In this document: positions 1 to 9,309 of the stretch, piece after piece
Layout: the number at the start of each line of letters is the position of its first letter
Numbering within the stretch: the stretch's first letter is position 1
Assembly (NCBI RefSeq): GCF_004340525.1
Contig: NZ_SLWX01000003.1
Span: forward strand, 248,001 to 312,000
Reading direction: 5' to 3'
From: Chromatocurvus halotolerans
Lineage (GTDB): Bacteria > Pseudomonadota > Gammaproteobacteria > Pseudomonadales > Halieaceae
Length of the DNA: 64,000 bases
The notes under the pieces: model-generated
Told to the model about the DNA's origin: nothing
The model's database searches: none
What the model saw: only the letters and a program-made list of their open reading frames with translations
Program-made: the position numbers and the translations under genes

Positions 1-182
1 TGGGTGACGGCTACTTCGGATTCTACCTGCTGGCCATGGGCAGCGGTCGTCCGCGCAGCGCCCAGGAACTCTCCGCGATGCTGAGAGACGCGGGATTCCA
101 GGGCGTCCGTGAGCTCAAGACATCACAGCCGATGCTGGTGCGGGTGCTGGTTGCAGAAATTGGTGCTGATGTTGTTAATTAA
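1..182 (+). CDS. crtF: Demethylspheroidene/hydroxyneurosporene O-methyltransferase CrtF, 3' end only
   Basis: The reading frame is open from the window edge (frame 3) to the TAA at 180-182, giving the last 59 residues of a protein that begins outside the window. The segment has a SAM-methyltransferase C-terminus of the CrtF kind: GDGYFGFYLLAMGSGR, then a helix (ELSAMLRDAGF) and a final strand (PMLVRVLVAE). CrtF methylates the 1-hydroxy group of acyclic carotenoids such as spheroidene and spirilloxanthin precursors. The position directly before bchCXYZ is the classic crtEF-bchCXYZ-puf order of purple bacteria and supports the name. A related SAM methyltransferase such as BchU is less likely. 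The two PpsR palindromes of the next promoter begin inside its last codons. Confidence 0.8.
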   Translation, partial: GDGYFGFYLLAMGSGRPRSAQELSAMLRDAGFQGVRELKTSQPMLVRVLVAEIGADVVN

Positions 183-190
183 ACTTGACA
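173..190 (+). promoter_or_regulatory. PpsR/CrtJ palindrome, upstream copy, in front of bchC
   Basis: TGTTAATTAAACTTGACA fits TGT-N12-ACA exactly. It overlaps the crtF stop codon. Its right half contains TTGACA (185-190), which with TAAACT at 207-212 (16-bp spacing) forms a plausible sigma70 promoter for bchC. A second site follows after exactly 8 bp, the spacing known for cooperative CrtJ binding at the Rhodobacter capsulatus bchC promoter. Confidence 0.8.
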
Positions 191-198
191 TCTCAGAA

Positions 199-216
199 TG
201 TAAACTTAAACTGACA
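199..216 (+). promoter_or_regulatory. PpsR/CrtJ palindrome, downstream copy, in front of bchC
   Basis: TGTAAACTTAAACTGACA fits TGT-N12-ACA exactly and covers the proposed -10 region (207-212) of the bchC promoter. Together with the copy at 173-190 it forms a tandem pair that could hold a PpsR tetramer across the promoter. Confidence 0.8.
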
Positions 217-281
217 CCCATGGAAACGAGAAATCACATGGTCATTCATTCCCTGCAGCAGACACGTATCGGAGGCGCCCA

Positions 282-1232
282 ATGACAGATCGCGTTGCCG
301 CCGTCGTGTTTGAGCAGCCTGGGGAACTGGCCGTACGAAGCGTGGGTCTTGCCTCACCGGGTAACAGTGATTGCGTCGTGGATGTCGAGTGGAGTGGTAT
401 CAGCACGGGCACAGAACGACTGCTCTGGCTGGGTCGCATGCCGGCTTTCCCCGGCCTCGCCTATCCTCTGGTGCCGGGTTACGAGTCTGTCGGCCGCGTC
501 AGCGCGGTAGGCAGCGACTGTGCCCTGCAGCTTGGCCAGCGCGTGTTCGTGCCTGGCTCACGAGGGTTCACGGACGTGCAGGGGCTTTTCGGTGGTGCTG
601 CCCAGCGGCTGGTCGTGGATGGCGGACGTGTGACGCCACTCGCCGAGAGCCTTGGCGAGGAAGCGACCCTTCTGGCGCTCGCGGCAACAGCGTACCGCGC
701 GGTTACCCGCGGACCTGAGGGGTCCCTGCCGGATCTGATTATCGGCCACGGCGTCCTCGGCCGACTCGCGGCGCGCACGGTTCTCGCGCTTGGCGGCGCG
801 GCGCCGATTGTCTGGGAAAATCAGGCATCACGACGCGCTGGCGCCGAGGGCTACAGCGTCATTGACGCCGAGACCGATACGCGCAGCGACTACCGCCTGA
901 TCTGCGACGCCAGCGGCGCGCCGGGTCTGCTCGATACGCTCGTTGCGCGACTGGCTCCCGGCGGCTGCGTCATTCTCGCAGGCTTTTACCAGGAGCCCGT
1001 GTCGTTTGCCTTCCCGCCCGCGTTCATGCGTGAAGCACAGCTTCGCATCTCGGCGGAATGGCAGCCGGCAGACCTGATCAGGGTGACCGAACTGCTCGCC
1101 AGTGGCGCTTTGTCACTCGATGGACTGATTACACATCGCTCGCCGGCGGCGAATGCCGAGCCGGCTTACGAACAGGCATTCGCGGATGCGGACTGCCTGA
1201 AAATGATTCTGGATTGGAGGTCTGCGAAATGA
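282..1232 (+). CDS. bchC: Bacteriochlorophyllide a dehydrogenase BchC
   Basis: The 316-residue protein is of the medium-chain dehydrogenase type and has the usual BchC length. It oxidises the 3-(1-hydroxyethyl) side chain of (bacterio)chlorophyllide to the acetyl group, a late cytoplasmic step towards bacteriochlorophyll a. The N-terminal GroES-like half contains STGTERLLWLGR and PGYESVGRV; a nucleotide-binding glycine motif GHGVLG lies at about residues 155-160. A GGAGG ribosome-binding site stands just before the ATG. It is the first gene behind the double PpsR site, and its TGA overlaps the bchX start as ATGA, so bchC and bchX are probably translationally coupled. Confidence 0.96.
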   Translation: MTDRVAAVVFEQPGELAVRSVGLASPGNSDCVVDVEWSGISTGTERLLWLGRMPAFPGLAYPLVPGYESVGRVSAVGSDCALQLGQRVFVPGSRGFTDVQGLFGGAAQRLVVDGGRVTPLAESLGEEATLLALAATAYRAVTRGPEGSLPDLIIGHGVLGRLAARTVLALGGAAPIVWENQASRRAGAEGYSVIDAETDTRSDYRLICDASGAPGLLDTLVARLAPGGCVILAGFYQEPVSFAFPPAFMREAQLRISAEWQPADLIRVTELLASGALSLDGLITHRSPAANAEPAYEQAFADADCLKMILDWRSAK

Positions 1233-2227
1233 CGGAAGCGTCTGTCGCTCAGTTTACGCCGGATATGGAAAAGGACGGAACCCTTGACGATACCGACATG
1301 CTTGCCAGCTCGAAAGATGGTCCTGGAACGCAGATCATCGCGATCTATGGCAAGGGTGGTATTGGCAAGAGTTTCACGCTGTCCAACCTGTCCTACATGA
1401 TGGCCCAGCAGGGCAAGAAAGTGCTGCTGATCGGCTGTGACCCGAAAAGTGACACGACCTCGCTGCTGTTCGGCGGCAAGGCCTGCCCGACAATTATCGA
1501 GACCGCCTCGCGCAAGAAGGAAGCCGGTGAGGAAGTTCGCATCGAGGATGTCTGCTTCAAGCGTGACGGCGTCTTCGCGATGGAGCTCGGCGGTCCTGAA
1601 GTCGGCCGTGGCTGCGGTGGCCGTGGCATCATCCACGGTTTTGAAACCCTGGAGAAGCTCGGCTTCCACGACTGGGACTTCGATTACGTGCTGCTCGACT
1701 TCCTGGGTGACGTGGTGTGTGGCGGCTTCGGTCTGCCCATCGCACGGGACATGTGCCAGAAGGTGATTGTGGTCGCGTCCAACGACCTACAGTCACTTTA
1801 CGTGGCCAACAACGTCTGCTCGGCGGTGGAGTACTTCCGGAAGCTGGGCGGCAACGTTGGTGTCGCCGGCATGGTGACCAACAAGGATGACGGTTCCGGT
1901 GAGGCACAGGCCTTCTGCAAGGCAGTCGGCATTCCCGAGCTCGCCAGCATTCCTGCCCACGACGACATCCGGAAAAAGAGCGCCAACTACGAGATTATCG
2001 GCTACCCCGAGGGTGAGTGGGGGTCGCTGTTTGGCCTTCTCGCCAAGAACGTTGCCGAATCGCCGCCGCACCACCCGACGCCGCTGACGCCGGACGGCCT
2101 GCTGGACCTGTTCTCCAGCGACACTACCGGACGCGACGTCGTCCTGCAGCCCGCCACCCAGGAAGATCTCTGCAGCGCAGCCGTGCTGAACAAGGAATCC
2201 CTGGAGGTGATTTATGACACCGTCTGA
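1229..2227 (+). CDS. bchX: Chlorophyllide a reductase, iron-protein subunit BchX
   Basis: BchX (332 residues) is the ATP-binding, electron-donating homodimer of chlorophyllide a reductase, a nitrogenase-like enzyme that reduces ring B of chlorophyllide a. Seen in the sequence are a P-loop [12 protein letters not shown] (about residues 39-50), the LIGCDPKSDTTS segment, and the two cysteines expected to hold the shared 4Fe-4S cluster, Cys129 (GRGCGGRG) and Cys164 (DVVCGGFG). The frame is open further upstream, but the ATG at 1229 overlaps the bchC stop in ATGA and gives the family's normal N-terminus. Its 3' end overlaps bchY by 14 bp. Confidence 0.97.
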   Translation: MTEASVAQFTPDMEKDGTLDDTDMLASSKDGPGTQIIAIYGKGGIGKSFTLSNLSYMMAQQGKKVLLIGCDPKSDTTSLLFGGKACPTIIETASRKKEAGEEVRIEDVCFKRDGVFAMELGGPEVGRGCGGRGIIHGFETLEKLGFHDWDFDYVLLDFLGDVVCGGFGLPIARDMCQKVIVVASNDLQSLYVANNVCSAVEYFRKLGGNVGVAGMVTNKDDGSGEAQAFCKAVGIPELASIPAHDDIRKKSANYEIIGYPEGEWGSLFGLLAKNVAESPPHHPTPLTPDGLLDLFSSDTTGRDVVLQPATQEDLCSAAVLNKESLEVIYDTV

Positions 2228-3782
2228 TCACACAGACGCCACGCTGGAGAAACCGGCCCTGAACGGTGCCGAGCGACTCCCGGAATCCGCGCCTGCGGGT
2301 GACATTCCGCTGGCGGATGTCGAGCAGGCCGTGGAATCCGGTGCCGGCTGCCACGCCGGTGCCGATCGCATGCAGGCCGAGGCGACGCTGTCCGGCAAGG
2401 GTGCGGTGCTCGAGCAGTACAAGAAAGATTACCCGGTGGGCCCGCACGATCAGCCCCAGAGCATGTGCCCGGCCTTCGGCTCACTGCGCGTGGGCCTGCG
2501 GATGCGACGCACGGCAACGGTTCTCAGCGGTTCGGCCTGCTGTGTCTACGGCCTGACCTTCACCTCGCACTTCTACGGCGCCCGGCGCACGGTGGGCTAT
2601 GTGCCCTTCGATTCCGAGACGCTGGTGACCGGCAAGCTGTTCGAGGATATCCGCGAGTCTGTCCACACACTGGCCGACCCCGACAAGTACGATGCGGTGG
2701 TGATCATCAACCTGTGTGTGCCTACCGCATCCGGCGTTCCGCTGGACCTGCTGCCGAAAGCCATTAACGGTGTCCGCATTATCGGCATCGACGTTCCCGG
2801 GTTTGGTGTGCCGACCCACGCCGAGGCCAAGGACATCCTGGCCGGCGCCATGCTGCGCTATGCGCGCACCGAGGTCGAGAACGGGCCGGTTGCCGCACCC
2901 GAGCAGGGACGCAGCGAGCTGCCTTCAGTAGCCCTGGTCGGCGAAATGTTTCCGGTCGACGCGATGACGATTTCCCGACTGCTGGCCCCGATGGGTCTGT
3001 GCGCGGGTCCCACGGTCCCGACGCGCGAGTGGCGCGAACTGTACGCCGCACTCGACTGCGCCGCAGTGGCGATGATTCATCCTTTCTACACCGCCAGCTA
3101 CCGTCAGTTCGAAGCAGCGGGTCGGCCTGGCGTCGGCTCTGCGCCGGTCGGCTACGAGGGCACCGAAGCCTGGCTGGAATCACTCGCAAAATTGCTGAAA
3201 ATTGATGACGACAGGCTCAATGCCGCCAAGGACGCTGTTCTGCCCGCGATCAAGGCCGCGCTGGAAACCGCGCGTATCGATGCCCGCATTACGCTGTCCG
3301 GTTACGAAGGTTCCGAATTGCTGGTCGCGCGCCTGCTGGTCGAAAGTGGCGCCGAGCTCTGCTACGTCGGTTCCGCATGCCCGAAGACACGCTGGGCCGA
3401 GATTGATCGTGAGTGGCTTGAGGCGCGTGGAGTGGAGGTGAAATTCCGTGCCTCCCTCGAGGACGACGTTGCCGCCATGCATCACTACAAGCCGGATATC
3501 GCGATCGGTACGACGCCGGTTGTGCAGAAGGCCAAAGAGCTGGCGATTCCCAGCCTGTACTTCACTAACCTGATTTCGGCTCGTCCCTTGATGGGCGCGG
3601 CCGGACCCGGCTCCATTGCCGAGGTCATCAACGCGGCACTGGCAAACAAGTCGCGTTTCGACGAAATGGAAGCGTTTTTTCACGGTGTCGGCAGCGGCGA
3701 CAACGCCGGCATCTGGCAGCCGGAAATGCTCGATGCCAAGCATGCGCCGGTCGGCCGCGCAGCGTCTGCGGGAGGTGCCTGA
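2214..3782 (+). CDS. bchY: Chlorophyllide a reductase subunit BchY
   Basis: BchY (522 residues) is one of the two NifDK-like catalytic subunits of chlorophyllide a reductase and with BchZ carries the 4Fe-4S cluster and substrate pocket. Recognisable family segments are [41 protein letters not shown], the [19 protein letters not shown] segment and a C-terminal [20 protein letters not shown]. The first 60 or so residues are acidic, poorly conserved and could be flexible. The ATG lies inside the last codons of bchX, and its own stop overlaps the bchZ start as TGATG, as expected for subunits made in fixed ratio. Confidence 0.97.
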   Translation: MTPSDHTDATLEKPALNGAERLPESAPAGDIPLADVEQAVESGAGCHAGADRMQAEATLSGKGAVLEQYKKDYPVGPHDQPQSMCPAFGSLRVGLRMRRTATVLSGSACCVYGLTFTSHFYGARRTVGYVPFDSETLVTGKLFEDIRESVHTLADPDKYDAVVIINLCVPTASGVPLDLLPKAINGVRIIGIDVPGFGVPTHAEAKDILAGAMLRYARTEVENGPVAAPEQGRSELPSVALVGEMFPVDAMTISRLLAPMGLCAGPTVPTREWRELYAALDCAAVAMIHPFYTASYRQFEAAGRPGVGSAPVGYEGTEAWLESLAKLLKIDDDRLNAAKDAVLPAIKAALETARIDARITLSGYEGSELLVARLLVESGAELCYVGSACPKTRWAEIDREWLEARGVEVKFRASLEDDVAAMHHYKPDIAIGTTPVVQKAKELAIPSLYFTNLISARPLMGAAGPGSIAEVINAALANKSRFDEMEAFFHGVGSGDNAGIWQPEMLDAKHAPVGRAASAGGA

Positions 3783-5242
3783 TGTTGGTGCTTGATCACG
3801 ACAGGGCTGGTGGTTACTGGGGATCGGTCTACGTCTTCACGGCTGTGAAGGGTCTGCAGGTGATCATCGACGGACCTGTGGGTTGCGAGAACCTGCCGGT
3901 GACTTCTGTCCTGCACTATACCGATGCGCTGCCGCCACACGAATTGCCGGTGGTGGTGACAGGTCTCGGTGAAGAGGAACTCGGGCAGCACGGTACCGAG
4001 GGTGCCATGCGCCGGGCCCACGAAACGCTGGATCCGGATCAGCCAAGTGTCGTGGTCACGGGCTCCATCGCCGAAATGATCGGTGGCGGTGTCACGCCCC
4101 AGGGCACCGGCATTGAGCGGTTTCTGCCGCGCACGATTGATGAAGACCAGTGGCAGAGCGCGGACCGCGCGATGAACTGGCTGTGGACCCGTTTCGGCGC
4201 CAAGAAAGCCAAGAAAATGGCCAAGGCAAAGAAAGCCGATGCCGCGGCGACCAAGAAGGTCAACATCATCGGCCCGATCTACGGCATGTTCAATACCTGG
4301 TCCGATGTCGCGGAAATCCGCCGTCTTATTGAAGGCATCGGTGCCGAAGTCAACATGGTATTCCCACTGGGCTGCCACGTTGATGACGTCTACAAGCTCG
4401 CAGATGCCGACGTCAACGTCTGCATGTATCGCGAATTCGGTCGGCTGCTCTGCGAAGAGCTGGACCGTCCCTATCTGCAGGCGCCCATCGGCCTGCACAG
4501 CACCACCAAGTTTCTCGAGAAGCTGGGTGAATTGCTGGATCTTGATCCGGCTCCCTTTATTGAGCGCGAGAAGCACACCACGATCAAGCCGATCTGGGAT
4601 CTGTGGCGGTCAGTCACCCAGGATTTCTTCGGCACTGCGAGCTTCGGTATTTCAGCGAATGCCACATACACCCGCGGCATTCGCCATTTCCTGGAAGAGG
4701 AAATGGGGCTTCCCTGCAACTTTGCCTTTGAGCGCCGCGCCGGCGTCAAGCCGGATAACAACGCCATTCGAGAGGCGGTGCAGACCAAGTCACCGCTGAT
4801 ACTGTTCGGCAGCTACAACGAGCGCATGTACATGGCCGAGACCGGCGTGCGTGGGGTGTATATCCCCGCATCGCTGCCCGGCACAGTGATCCGCCGGCAC
4901 ACCGGGACACCGTTCATGGGGTATGGCGGCGCCTGTTATCTCATTCAGGAAGTCTGCAACGCATTGTTTGACGCGTTGTTCAATATCCTGCCGCTGGGCT
5001 CGGATCTCGATCGGGCACCAGCGACGCCGACACGCGAACGCGCGTCGATTGCCTGGGAAGTCGCAGCGGAGCTCGAGCTCGACAAGCTGGTTGCTGCCGA
5101 GCCGATTCTGGTGCGGATATCCGCGGCAAAACGCCTGCGGGATGCTGCCGAAAATGCAGCGCGGGGCAGCGGTGCCGAACAGGTCACCCTCAGCCATCTG
5201 CAGGCTGCGCGGCAGGTGTTGTCAGCCGGAGTTGTGGCATGA
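3782..5242 (+). CDS. bchZ: Chlorophyllide a reductase subunit BchZ
   Basis: BchZ (486 residues) is the second NifK-like catalytic subunit of chlorophyllide a reductase, working with BchX and BchY. The N-terminus ([39 protein letters not shown]) has the conserved cysteine region that contributes cluster ligands in this family; [13 protein letters not shown] and [20 protein letters not shown] are further family signatures. A lysine- and alanine-rich stretch ([19 protein letters not shown], about residues 140-158) separates two Rossmann-like parts and looks like a charged surface linker. It is the last of the coupled bchCXYZ genes, and the ATGA at its end overlaps a possible upstream start of the pufQ-like gene. 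Confidence 0.97.
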   Translation: MLVLDHDRAGGYWGSVYVFTAVKGLQVIIDGPVGCENLPVTSVLHYTDALPPHELPVVVTGLGEEELGQHGTEGAMRRAHETLDPDQPSVVVTGSIAEMIGGGVTPQGTGIERFLPRTIDEDQWQSADRAMNWLWTRFGAKKAKKMAKAKKADAAATKKVNIIGPIYGMFNTWSDVAEIRRLIEGIGAEVNMVFPLGCHVDDVYKLADADVNVCMYREFGRLLCEELDRPYLQAPIGLHSTTKFLEKLGELLDLDPAPFIEREKHTTIKPIWDLWRSVTQDFFGTASFGISANATYTRGIRHFLEEEMGLPCNFAFERRAGVKPDNNAIREAVQTKSPLILFGSYNERMYMAETGVRGVYIPASLPGTVIRRHTGTPFMGYGGACYLIQEVCNALFDALFNILPLGSDLDRAPATPTRERASIAWEVAAELELDKLVAAEPILVRISAAKRLRDAAENAARGSGAEQVTLSHLQAARQVLSAGVVA

Positions 5243-5340
5243 CTGTCATTGCAAGAACACGGATTGATGGTGTGACGCCCCCTGTCGGGCTGGACACACC
5301 GGGTATCGAAGAGCCCTCACTGCAGGGCCAGGGGAGCATT

Positions 5341-5577
5341 ATGAAAACGTCGACGTCTACGCAAGCCGTATCCCATGCGACGCCTCTGCACGACCGGATC
5401 GAATTCCGGCTGCTGATCGCGGTGTCGCTGTTGTGGTTCCTGGTAGTGGCGGCGGTGAGCCGACTGCTGCCGCGCAAGTTGCGGCCGCTGTCATCCCGTG
5501 CCGCCCGTGGAGAGTCCCTGTTCGCCGAGGCCAGACGCACGGCTTACACGGTGATTCCCTACGCTTTCATGCGTTAA
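5341..5577 (+). CDS. pufQ: PufQ-like small membrane protein
   Basis: The 78-residue product has one membrane segment (about residues 21-36, LLIAVSLLWFLVVAAV) followed by a basic stretch (SRLLPRKLRP) and a C-terminal tail with FAEARRTAYTVIPYAFMR. Size, single transmembrane helix, basic patch and position between bchZ and the puf genes match PufQ, a protein linked in Rhodobacter to bacteriochlorophyll production and delivery. Sequence similarity as read by eye is modest, so the name rests partly on context. AGGGGAG stands 5 bp before the ATG at 5341. The frame is also open from an ATG at 5239 that overlaps the bchZ stop (ATGA); that start would add 34 residues unlike PufQ. Confidence 0.7.
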   Translation: MKTSTSTQAVSHATPLHDRIEFRLLIAVSLLWFLVVAAVSRLLPRKLRPLSSRAARGESLFAEARRTAYTVIPYAFMR

Positions 5578-5718
5578 GGCCGGGGAGGCGCTCATGCAAA
5601 GATCAAGAAAAAACAGGCGGTGTCAGTCTGCTATGACCGACGCCAGGTGTCGGGACGGGGTCCCGGTGATGTGTTGGTTTCATTTAGCAGGTCCCGCTTC
5701 TGGGCCGGAGGAAAAACT
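5578..5718 (+). other. pufQ-pufL spacer without pufBA genes
   Basis: In the usual puf operon pufB and pufA lie here; in this window the 141 bp hold no open frame for an LH1 peptide. The stretch contains a weak PpsR-like sequence at 5621-5638 (TGT-N12-ACC, one mismatch to the palindrome) and ends with the GGAGG ribosome-binding site of pufL. No clear promoter is visible. Confidence 0.6.
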
Positions 5719-6543
5719 ATGACAATGCTGAGTTTCGAGAAAAAATACCGGGTCAGGGGGGGGACCCTCGTCGGGGGCGACCTTTTCGACTTCTGGGTGG
5801 GTCCATTCTACGTCGGCTTTTTTGGCGTGACCACGGCCTTCTTCAGTATTCTCGGTACGCTTCTGATTATTTACGGCGCGTCCATGGGGACGACCTGGAA
5901 CATCTGGCAGATCAATATCGCGCCGCCGGACCTGAGCTATGGCCTCGGCATGGCGCCTCTCGCGGAGGGCGGTCTCTGGCAGATCATTACCATCTGTGCC
6001 ACGGGGGCCTTTATCTCCTGGGCGCTGCGTCAGGTAGAGATATCGCGCAAGCTCGGCATGGGGCTGCATATCCCCTTCGCCTTCAGCGTCGCGGTGTTCG
6101 CCTATCTCACGCTGGTGATCTTCCGCCCGCTGCTGATGGGTGCCTGGGGTCATGGTTTTCCCTACGGGATTCTCAGCCACCTCGACTGGGTGTCCAACGT
6201 CGGCTACCAGTACCTGCACTTCCATTACAACCCGGCGCATATGCTCGCCATCACCTTCTTCTTCACGACCACGCTGGCATTGTCCATGCACGGTGGCCTG
6301 ATCCTGTCAGTCACCAATCCAAAGAAGGGTGAGCAAGTCAAAACAGCGGAGCACGAAAACTCGTTCTTCCGCGACGACATCGGCTATTCCATCGGTGCCC
6401 TCGGCATTCACCGTCTGGGCCTCTTCCTGGCTCTGTCGGCCGGTTTCTGGAGTGCGGTGTGCATCATCATCAGTGGACCCTTCTGGACCCGAGGCTGGCC
6501 GGAATGGTGGAACTGGTGGCTCGAACTGCCCATCTGGAACTAA
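5719..6543 (+). CDS. pufL: Photosynthetic reaction centre L subunit
   Basis: PufL (274 residues) is one of the two membrane subunits binding the bacteriochlorophylls, bacteriopheophytins, quinones and iron of a type-II reaction centre. Five membrane helices are evident. Expected ligands are present: His154 and His174 for bacteriochlorophyll, His191 and His231 for the non-haem iron, and Glu213 plus Ser224 of the QB proton path (Rhodobacter numbers plus one). The frame is open upstream to 5620, but the ATG at 5719 follows CCGGAGGAAAAACT and gives the normal family start. It is separated from pufM by 15 bp. In this operon it is the first structural reaction-centre gene, with no LH1 genes before it. 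Confidence 0.98.
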   Translation: MTMLSFEKKYRVRGGTLVGGDLFDFWVGPFYVGFFGVTTAFFSILGTLLIIYGASMGTTWNIWQINIAPPDLSYGLGMAPLAEGGLWQIITICATGAFISWALRQVEISRKLGMGLHIPFAFSVAVFAYLTLVIFRPLLMGAWGHGFPYGILSHLDWVSNVGYQYLHFHYNPAHMLAITFFFTTTLALSMHGGLILSVTNPKKGEQVKTAEHENSFFRDDIGYSIGALGIHRLGLFLALSAGFWSAVCIIISGPFWTRGWPEWWNWWLELPIWN

Positions 6544-6558
6544 GCGGAGGATTACAGC

Positions 6559-7533
6559 ATGGCTGAATATCAAAACATTTTTACCCGCGTCCAGGTGACG
6601 GCCCCGATCTACTCGGGTACCGACATCGGCAGTGACGCCAGCAACCGCACGGGTGCTACGGAAAACTACTGGCTTGGCAAGATTGGTGACGCCCAGCTCG
6701 GCCCGATCTATCTCGGACCCACGGGTGTACTGTCGATACTTTTCGGCTTCATCGCCATTGAAATCATCGGCCTCAACATGTTGGCGTCGGTGAACTGGGA
6801 TCCGGTGCAGTTCATACGGCAGCTGTTCTGGCTGGCGCTTGAGCCACCACCGCCGGAGTACGGTCTCAGCATTCCGCCGCTGCACGATGGTGGCTGGTGG
6901 CTGATGGCGGGCTTCTTCCTGACGGCATCGATCCTGCTCTGGTGGGTGAGAACCTACAATCTGGCTCGCAAGAACGGCATGGGCACGCACATTGCCTGGG
7001 CCTTCGCAGGTGCCATCTGGCTCTATCTGGTACTGGGCTTCATCCGGCCGGTGCTGATGGGTAGCTGGAGTGAGGCAGTGCCCTTTGGCATCTTCCCGCA
7101 CCTGGACTGGACTGCAGCATTCTCAATCCGCTACGGCAACCTGTTCTACAACCCGTTCCACATGCTCTCGATTGCCTTCCTGTATGGCTCGACTCTGCTC
7201 TTCGCGATGCACGGTGCGACTATTCTGGCAACGAGCCGCTACGGTGGTGACCGTGAGATCGACCAGATCACCTACCGTGGTACCGCCTCCGAGCGTGCCG
7301 GACTGTTCTGGCGCTGGACCATGGGCTTCAACGCGACGATGGAGTCCATTCACCGCTGGGGTCTCTGGTTCGCGGTACTGACAGTGATTACCGGTGGTAT
7401 CGGCATCCTGCTTACCGGCACGGTTGTGGACAACTGGTATCTCTGGGGTGTCAAACACGGTATTGCGCCGGCCTACCCTGCGCTTGAGGCAATGCCGCTG
7501 CAAGATCCCCTGACAACGGGAGCTGGACAATGA
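6559..7533 (+). CDS. pufM: Photosynthetic reaction centre M subunit
   Basis: PufM (324 residues) pairs with PufL in the reaction-centre core. His181 and His201 match the bacteriochlorophyll ligands, and His218, Glu233 and His265 match the iron ligands of the family (one less than Rhodobacter sphaeroides numbering). Five membrane segments are visible, with [20 protein letters not shown] around the special pair. The C-terminus ([20 protein letters not shown]) runs past the fifth helix, as is usual in species whose reaction centre carries a PufC cytochrome. The stop overlaps the pufC start as ATGA. Confidence 0.98.
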   Translation: MAEYQNIFTRVQVTAPIYSGTDIGSDASNRTGATENYWLGKIGDAQLGPIYLGPTGVLSILFGFIAIEIIGLNMLASVNWDPVQFIRQLFWLALEPPPPEYGLSIPPLHDGGWWLMAGFFLTASILLWWVRTYNLARKNGMGTHIAWAFAGAIWLYLVLGFIRPVLMGSWSEAVPFGIFPHLDWTAAFSIRYGNLFYNPFHMLSIAFLYGSTLLFAMHGATILATSRYGGDREIDQITYRGTASERAGLFWRWTMGFNATMESIHRWGLWFAVLTVITGGIGILLTGTVVDNWYLWGVKHGIAPAYPALEAMPLQDPLTTGAGQ

Positions 7534-8579
7534 AAATGAAACCTAACCTTCGTTTACCTGTGGTCGGCGCTGCGCTTGCCACGCTCACCCTGGCGGCCTG
7601 TGAGCCGCCACCGGTAGACACTGTGCAGCGCGGCTACCGCGGTGTGGGTATGGAACTGGTCATCAATCCTGACGAACGCGCCAGGAGTGTTGCCGAAAAC
7701 ATGCCGCCGGACATTATCCCGCAGATAGCGGATGATGATGGTCCGCGGGCAGGTGACATCTACCAGAACGTGCAGGTGCTCGGCGACCTGAGTGTCGGGC
7801 AGTTCACCCGGGTGATGGCTTCCATCACCGAGTGGGTGTCTCCGGAAGCCGGTTGCGCCTACTGTCACGAGGGCAACAACTTTGCCAGTGAAGCGCCTTA
7901 CACAAAGCGCGTCTCACGGGTGATGTTTGCCATGACCCAGCGTGCCAATGAGGACTGGGGCAGCAAGCACGTCGCGCCGACAGGCGTGACCTGCTACACC
8001 TGTCACCGTGGACAGCCGGTACCGGAGTACGTCTGGGCGGAAGATCCGGGTGGTCCGCATGCCAAGGGCCTGGCCCGGGCTGAGCAGAACATTGCCGGAA
8101 AGGCGACGGTCGCTTACGCGTCGCTGCCTTATGATCCGCTGACCCCGTTCCTGTCCCAGGACTATGACATTCGCGTGGCCTCGGATACGGCATTGCCGAA
8201 CGGCAACCGGACGTCGATCAAGCAGACCGAGTGGACCTATGGGTTGATGATGCACTTCTCGGACTCGCTGAATGCGAACTGCACGTACTGCCACAACAGT
8301 CGTGCATGGTCGGATTGGGAGCAGAGTTCACCCGCACGCCTGAAGGCCTGGCACGCCATCCGCATGGTTCGTGAAATGAACAATGCCTACATCGATTCCA
8401 CGGCTGACTGGCTGCCGGATTCCCGTAAGGGGGCGTTGGGTGATCCCCTCAAGGTGAACTGCAAGACCTGTCACCAGGGAGCCTACAAGCCGATGTACGG
8501 TGCGCAGATGATTGACCAGTTCCCCAGCCTGAGCAAGAAGACCGGTGTTGCGGTCGACATGCACAAGCAGGGTGGCTGA
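7530..8579 (+). CDS. pufC: Reaction-centre tetraheme cytochrome c subunit PufC
   Basis: PufC (349 residues) is the periplasmic cytochrome that re-reduces the special pair. Four CxxCH haem motifs are present: Cys109-Cys112-His113 (CAYCH), Cys155-Cys158-His159 (CYTCH), Cys251-Cys254-His255 (CTYCH) and Cys311-Cys314-His315 (CKTCH). The N-terminus is a lipoprotein signal ending in the lipobox LAAC (Cys24), so the mature protein is probably anchored by lipid to the outer face of the inner membrane. Its start overlaps pufM (ATGA). A 230-bp non-coding gap with a hairpin follows before pufB. Confidence 0.97.
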   Translation: MKMKPNLRLPVVGAALATLTLAACEPPPVDTVQRGYRGVGMELVINPDERARSVAENMPPDIIPQIADDDGPRAGDIYQNVQVLGDLSVGQFTRVMASITEWVSPEAGCAYCHEGNNFASEAPYTKRVSRVMFAMTQRANEDWGSKHVAPTGVTCYTCHRGQPVPEYVWAEDPGGPHAKGLARAEQNIAGKATVAYASLPYDPLTPFLSQDYDIRVASDTALPNGNRTSIKQTEWTYGLMMHFSDSLNANCTYCHNSRAWSDWEQSSPARLKAWHAIRMVREMNNAYIDSTADWLPDSRKGALGDPLKVNCKTCHQGAYKPMYGAQMIDQFPSLSKKTGVAVDMHKQGG

Positions 8580-8591
8580 GATGACTATGAT

Positions 8592-8610
8592 GCCGGCAAT
8601 GTTGCCCGGC
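8592..8610 (+). other. RNA hairpin just behind pufC
   Basis: GCCGGCAATGTTGCCCGGC folds into a stem of about seven pairs with one bulged C and a small ATGT loop, starting 13 bp after the pufC stop. It lacks a following T run and so does not look like a full terminator. By analogy with the intercistronic pufA-pufL hairpin of Rhodobacter it could be an RNA processing or stability element between the reaction-centre part and the LH1 part of the transcript; that role is inference. Confidence 0.45.
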
Positions 8611-8809
8611 AACGGCCAGTGGCGGCAGCACCGCGCCGCTGGTCTACAGGAAATCCTTACTGAGTTAGTTGCGCACACGTGGCGCAGCCGGCCCGGGTCA
8701 AGGGTAATCACCGGCCCAGGATCTACGGATCGACAGGCAGGTGTGGAGAGTATCCCGGGCGATTCCGCATCGGGTGCTCAAATTGAAAACTCACTTGGGA
8801 GAAACAACC
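8611..8809 (+). other. Non-coding spacer between pufC and pufB
   Basis: About 200 bp with no credible gene; the only open frame crossing it starts inside pufC and has no family resemblance. It contains short GC-rich complementary stretches (for example CCGGCCC around 8690 with GGCCCAGG near 8713) that may fold, and ends with the pufB ribosome-binding site GGGAGA (about 8797-8802). No convincing sigma70 promoter or PpsR palindrome was found by eye. Confidence 0.5.
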
Positions 8810-8956
8810 ATGAGTGACAACACAAGCGTATCGGGCTTCTCTGCTGACGAAGCCAAAGAGTTCCACACTTTCTTCATGCAGGGATTTCTGGGTTTCACCG
8901 CTGTAGCGGTAGTAGCTCACATTCTGGTGTGGATGTGGCGCCCCTGGCTCGGCTGA
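8810..8956 (+). CDS. pufB: Light-harvesting 1 beta subunit
   Basis: The 48-residue peptide is a typical LH1 beta chain: a polar N-terminus ([14 protein letters not shown]), one membrane helix and the C-terminal WMWRPWL motif. His37 (VVAHILVW) is the expected bacteriochlorophyll ligand, with His19 as the second conserved histidine upstream. It builds the ring around the reaction centre together with PufA. A GGGAGA ribosome-binding site lies 8 bp before the ATG. The gene is placed after pufC instead of before pufL, so LH1 would be translated from the distal part of the operon or from a separate transcript. Confidence 0.95.
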   Translation: MSDNTSVSGFSADEAKEFHTFFMQGFLGFTAVAVVAHILVWMWRPWLG

Positions 8957-9037
8957 GTCAGTAGCACCACGGTAGTAACCTGGCGGAAAAGCCGGAAATG
9001 GTTCCGGTGAACCGCAAACGAAAATTAGGAGAACGAT

Positions 9038-9226
9038 ATGTACAGACTTTGGCTGCTTTTTGACCCCCGTCGAATTCTGGTCGCAACTGCGGCGTTCCTG
9101 TTCACGCTGGCACTGTTGATTCACTTCATCCTGCTGAGCACAGAGCGCTTCAATTGGATCGAAGGACCGACGGCCGGTTCGCAGGTTGCACAGCAAATGG
9201 CGCCGCTTCCCGCGACGCGTAGTTAG
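9038..9226 (+). CDS. pufA: Light-harvesting 1 alpha subunit
   Basis: The 62-residue peptide is an LH1 alpha chain: [12 protein letters not shown] at the cytoplasmic face, one membrane helix, and His29 (LLIHFILLS) as the bacteriochlorophyll ligand, followed by a periplasmic tail (ERFNWIEG and a further 20 residues). AGGAG stands 7 bp before the start. It follows pufB by 81 bp, a spacer that contains a small GC-rich fold (GCCGGAAATGGTTCCGG). Two strong hairpins follow the gene, marking the end of the operon. Confidence 0.95.
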   Translation: MYRLWLLFDPRRILVATAAFLFTLALLIHFILLSTERFNWIEGPTAGSQVAQQMAPLPATRS

Positions 9227-9253
9227 CTAAAAGACCGGTCCCCATGGGACCAC

Positions 9254-9299
9254 TCAGGAGTATGGCCCGTCGTCACATGATGACGGGCACAACTCCTGA
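9254..9299 (+). other. Long two-part stem-loop behind pufA
   Basis: An outer stem TCAGGAGT (9254-9261) / ACTCCTGA (9292-9299) encloses an inner stem GCCCGTC (9265-9271) / GACGGGC (9282-9288), with a short internal loop between them. There is no T run after it, but a terminator-like hairpin starts 10 bp later. A strong 3' structure like this could protect the pufBA part of the message from 3' exonucleases. Confidence 0.65.
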
Positions 9300-9309
9300 C
9301 CCATTACTG

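Noticed and set aside
3680-4576. 298-codon frame opposite bchZ
   Set aside because: Shadow of bchZ, which has unmistakable family motifs.
5621-5638. PpsR-like site before pufL (TGT-N12-ACC)
   Set aside because: One mismatch and no promoter nearby. TGT-N12-ACA alone is expected about once in 4 kb by chance, so isolated or imperfect matches are not counted unless promoter context supports them.
8545-8817. 90-codon frame across the pufC-pufB gap, considered as a hidden puf gene
   Set aside because: It starts inside pufC, lacks a ribosome-binding site and has no hydrophobic segment expected of a puf protein.
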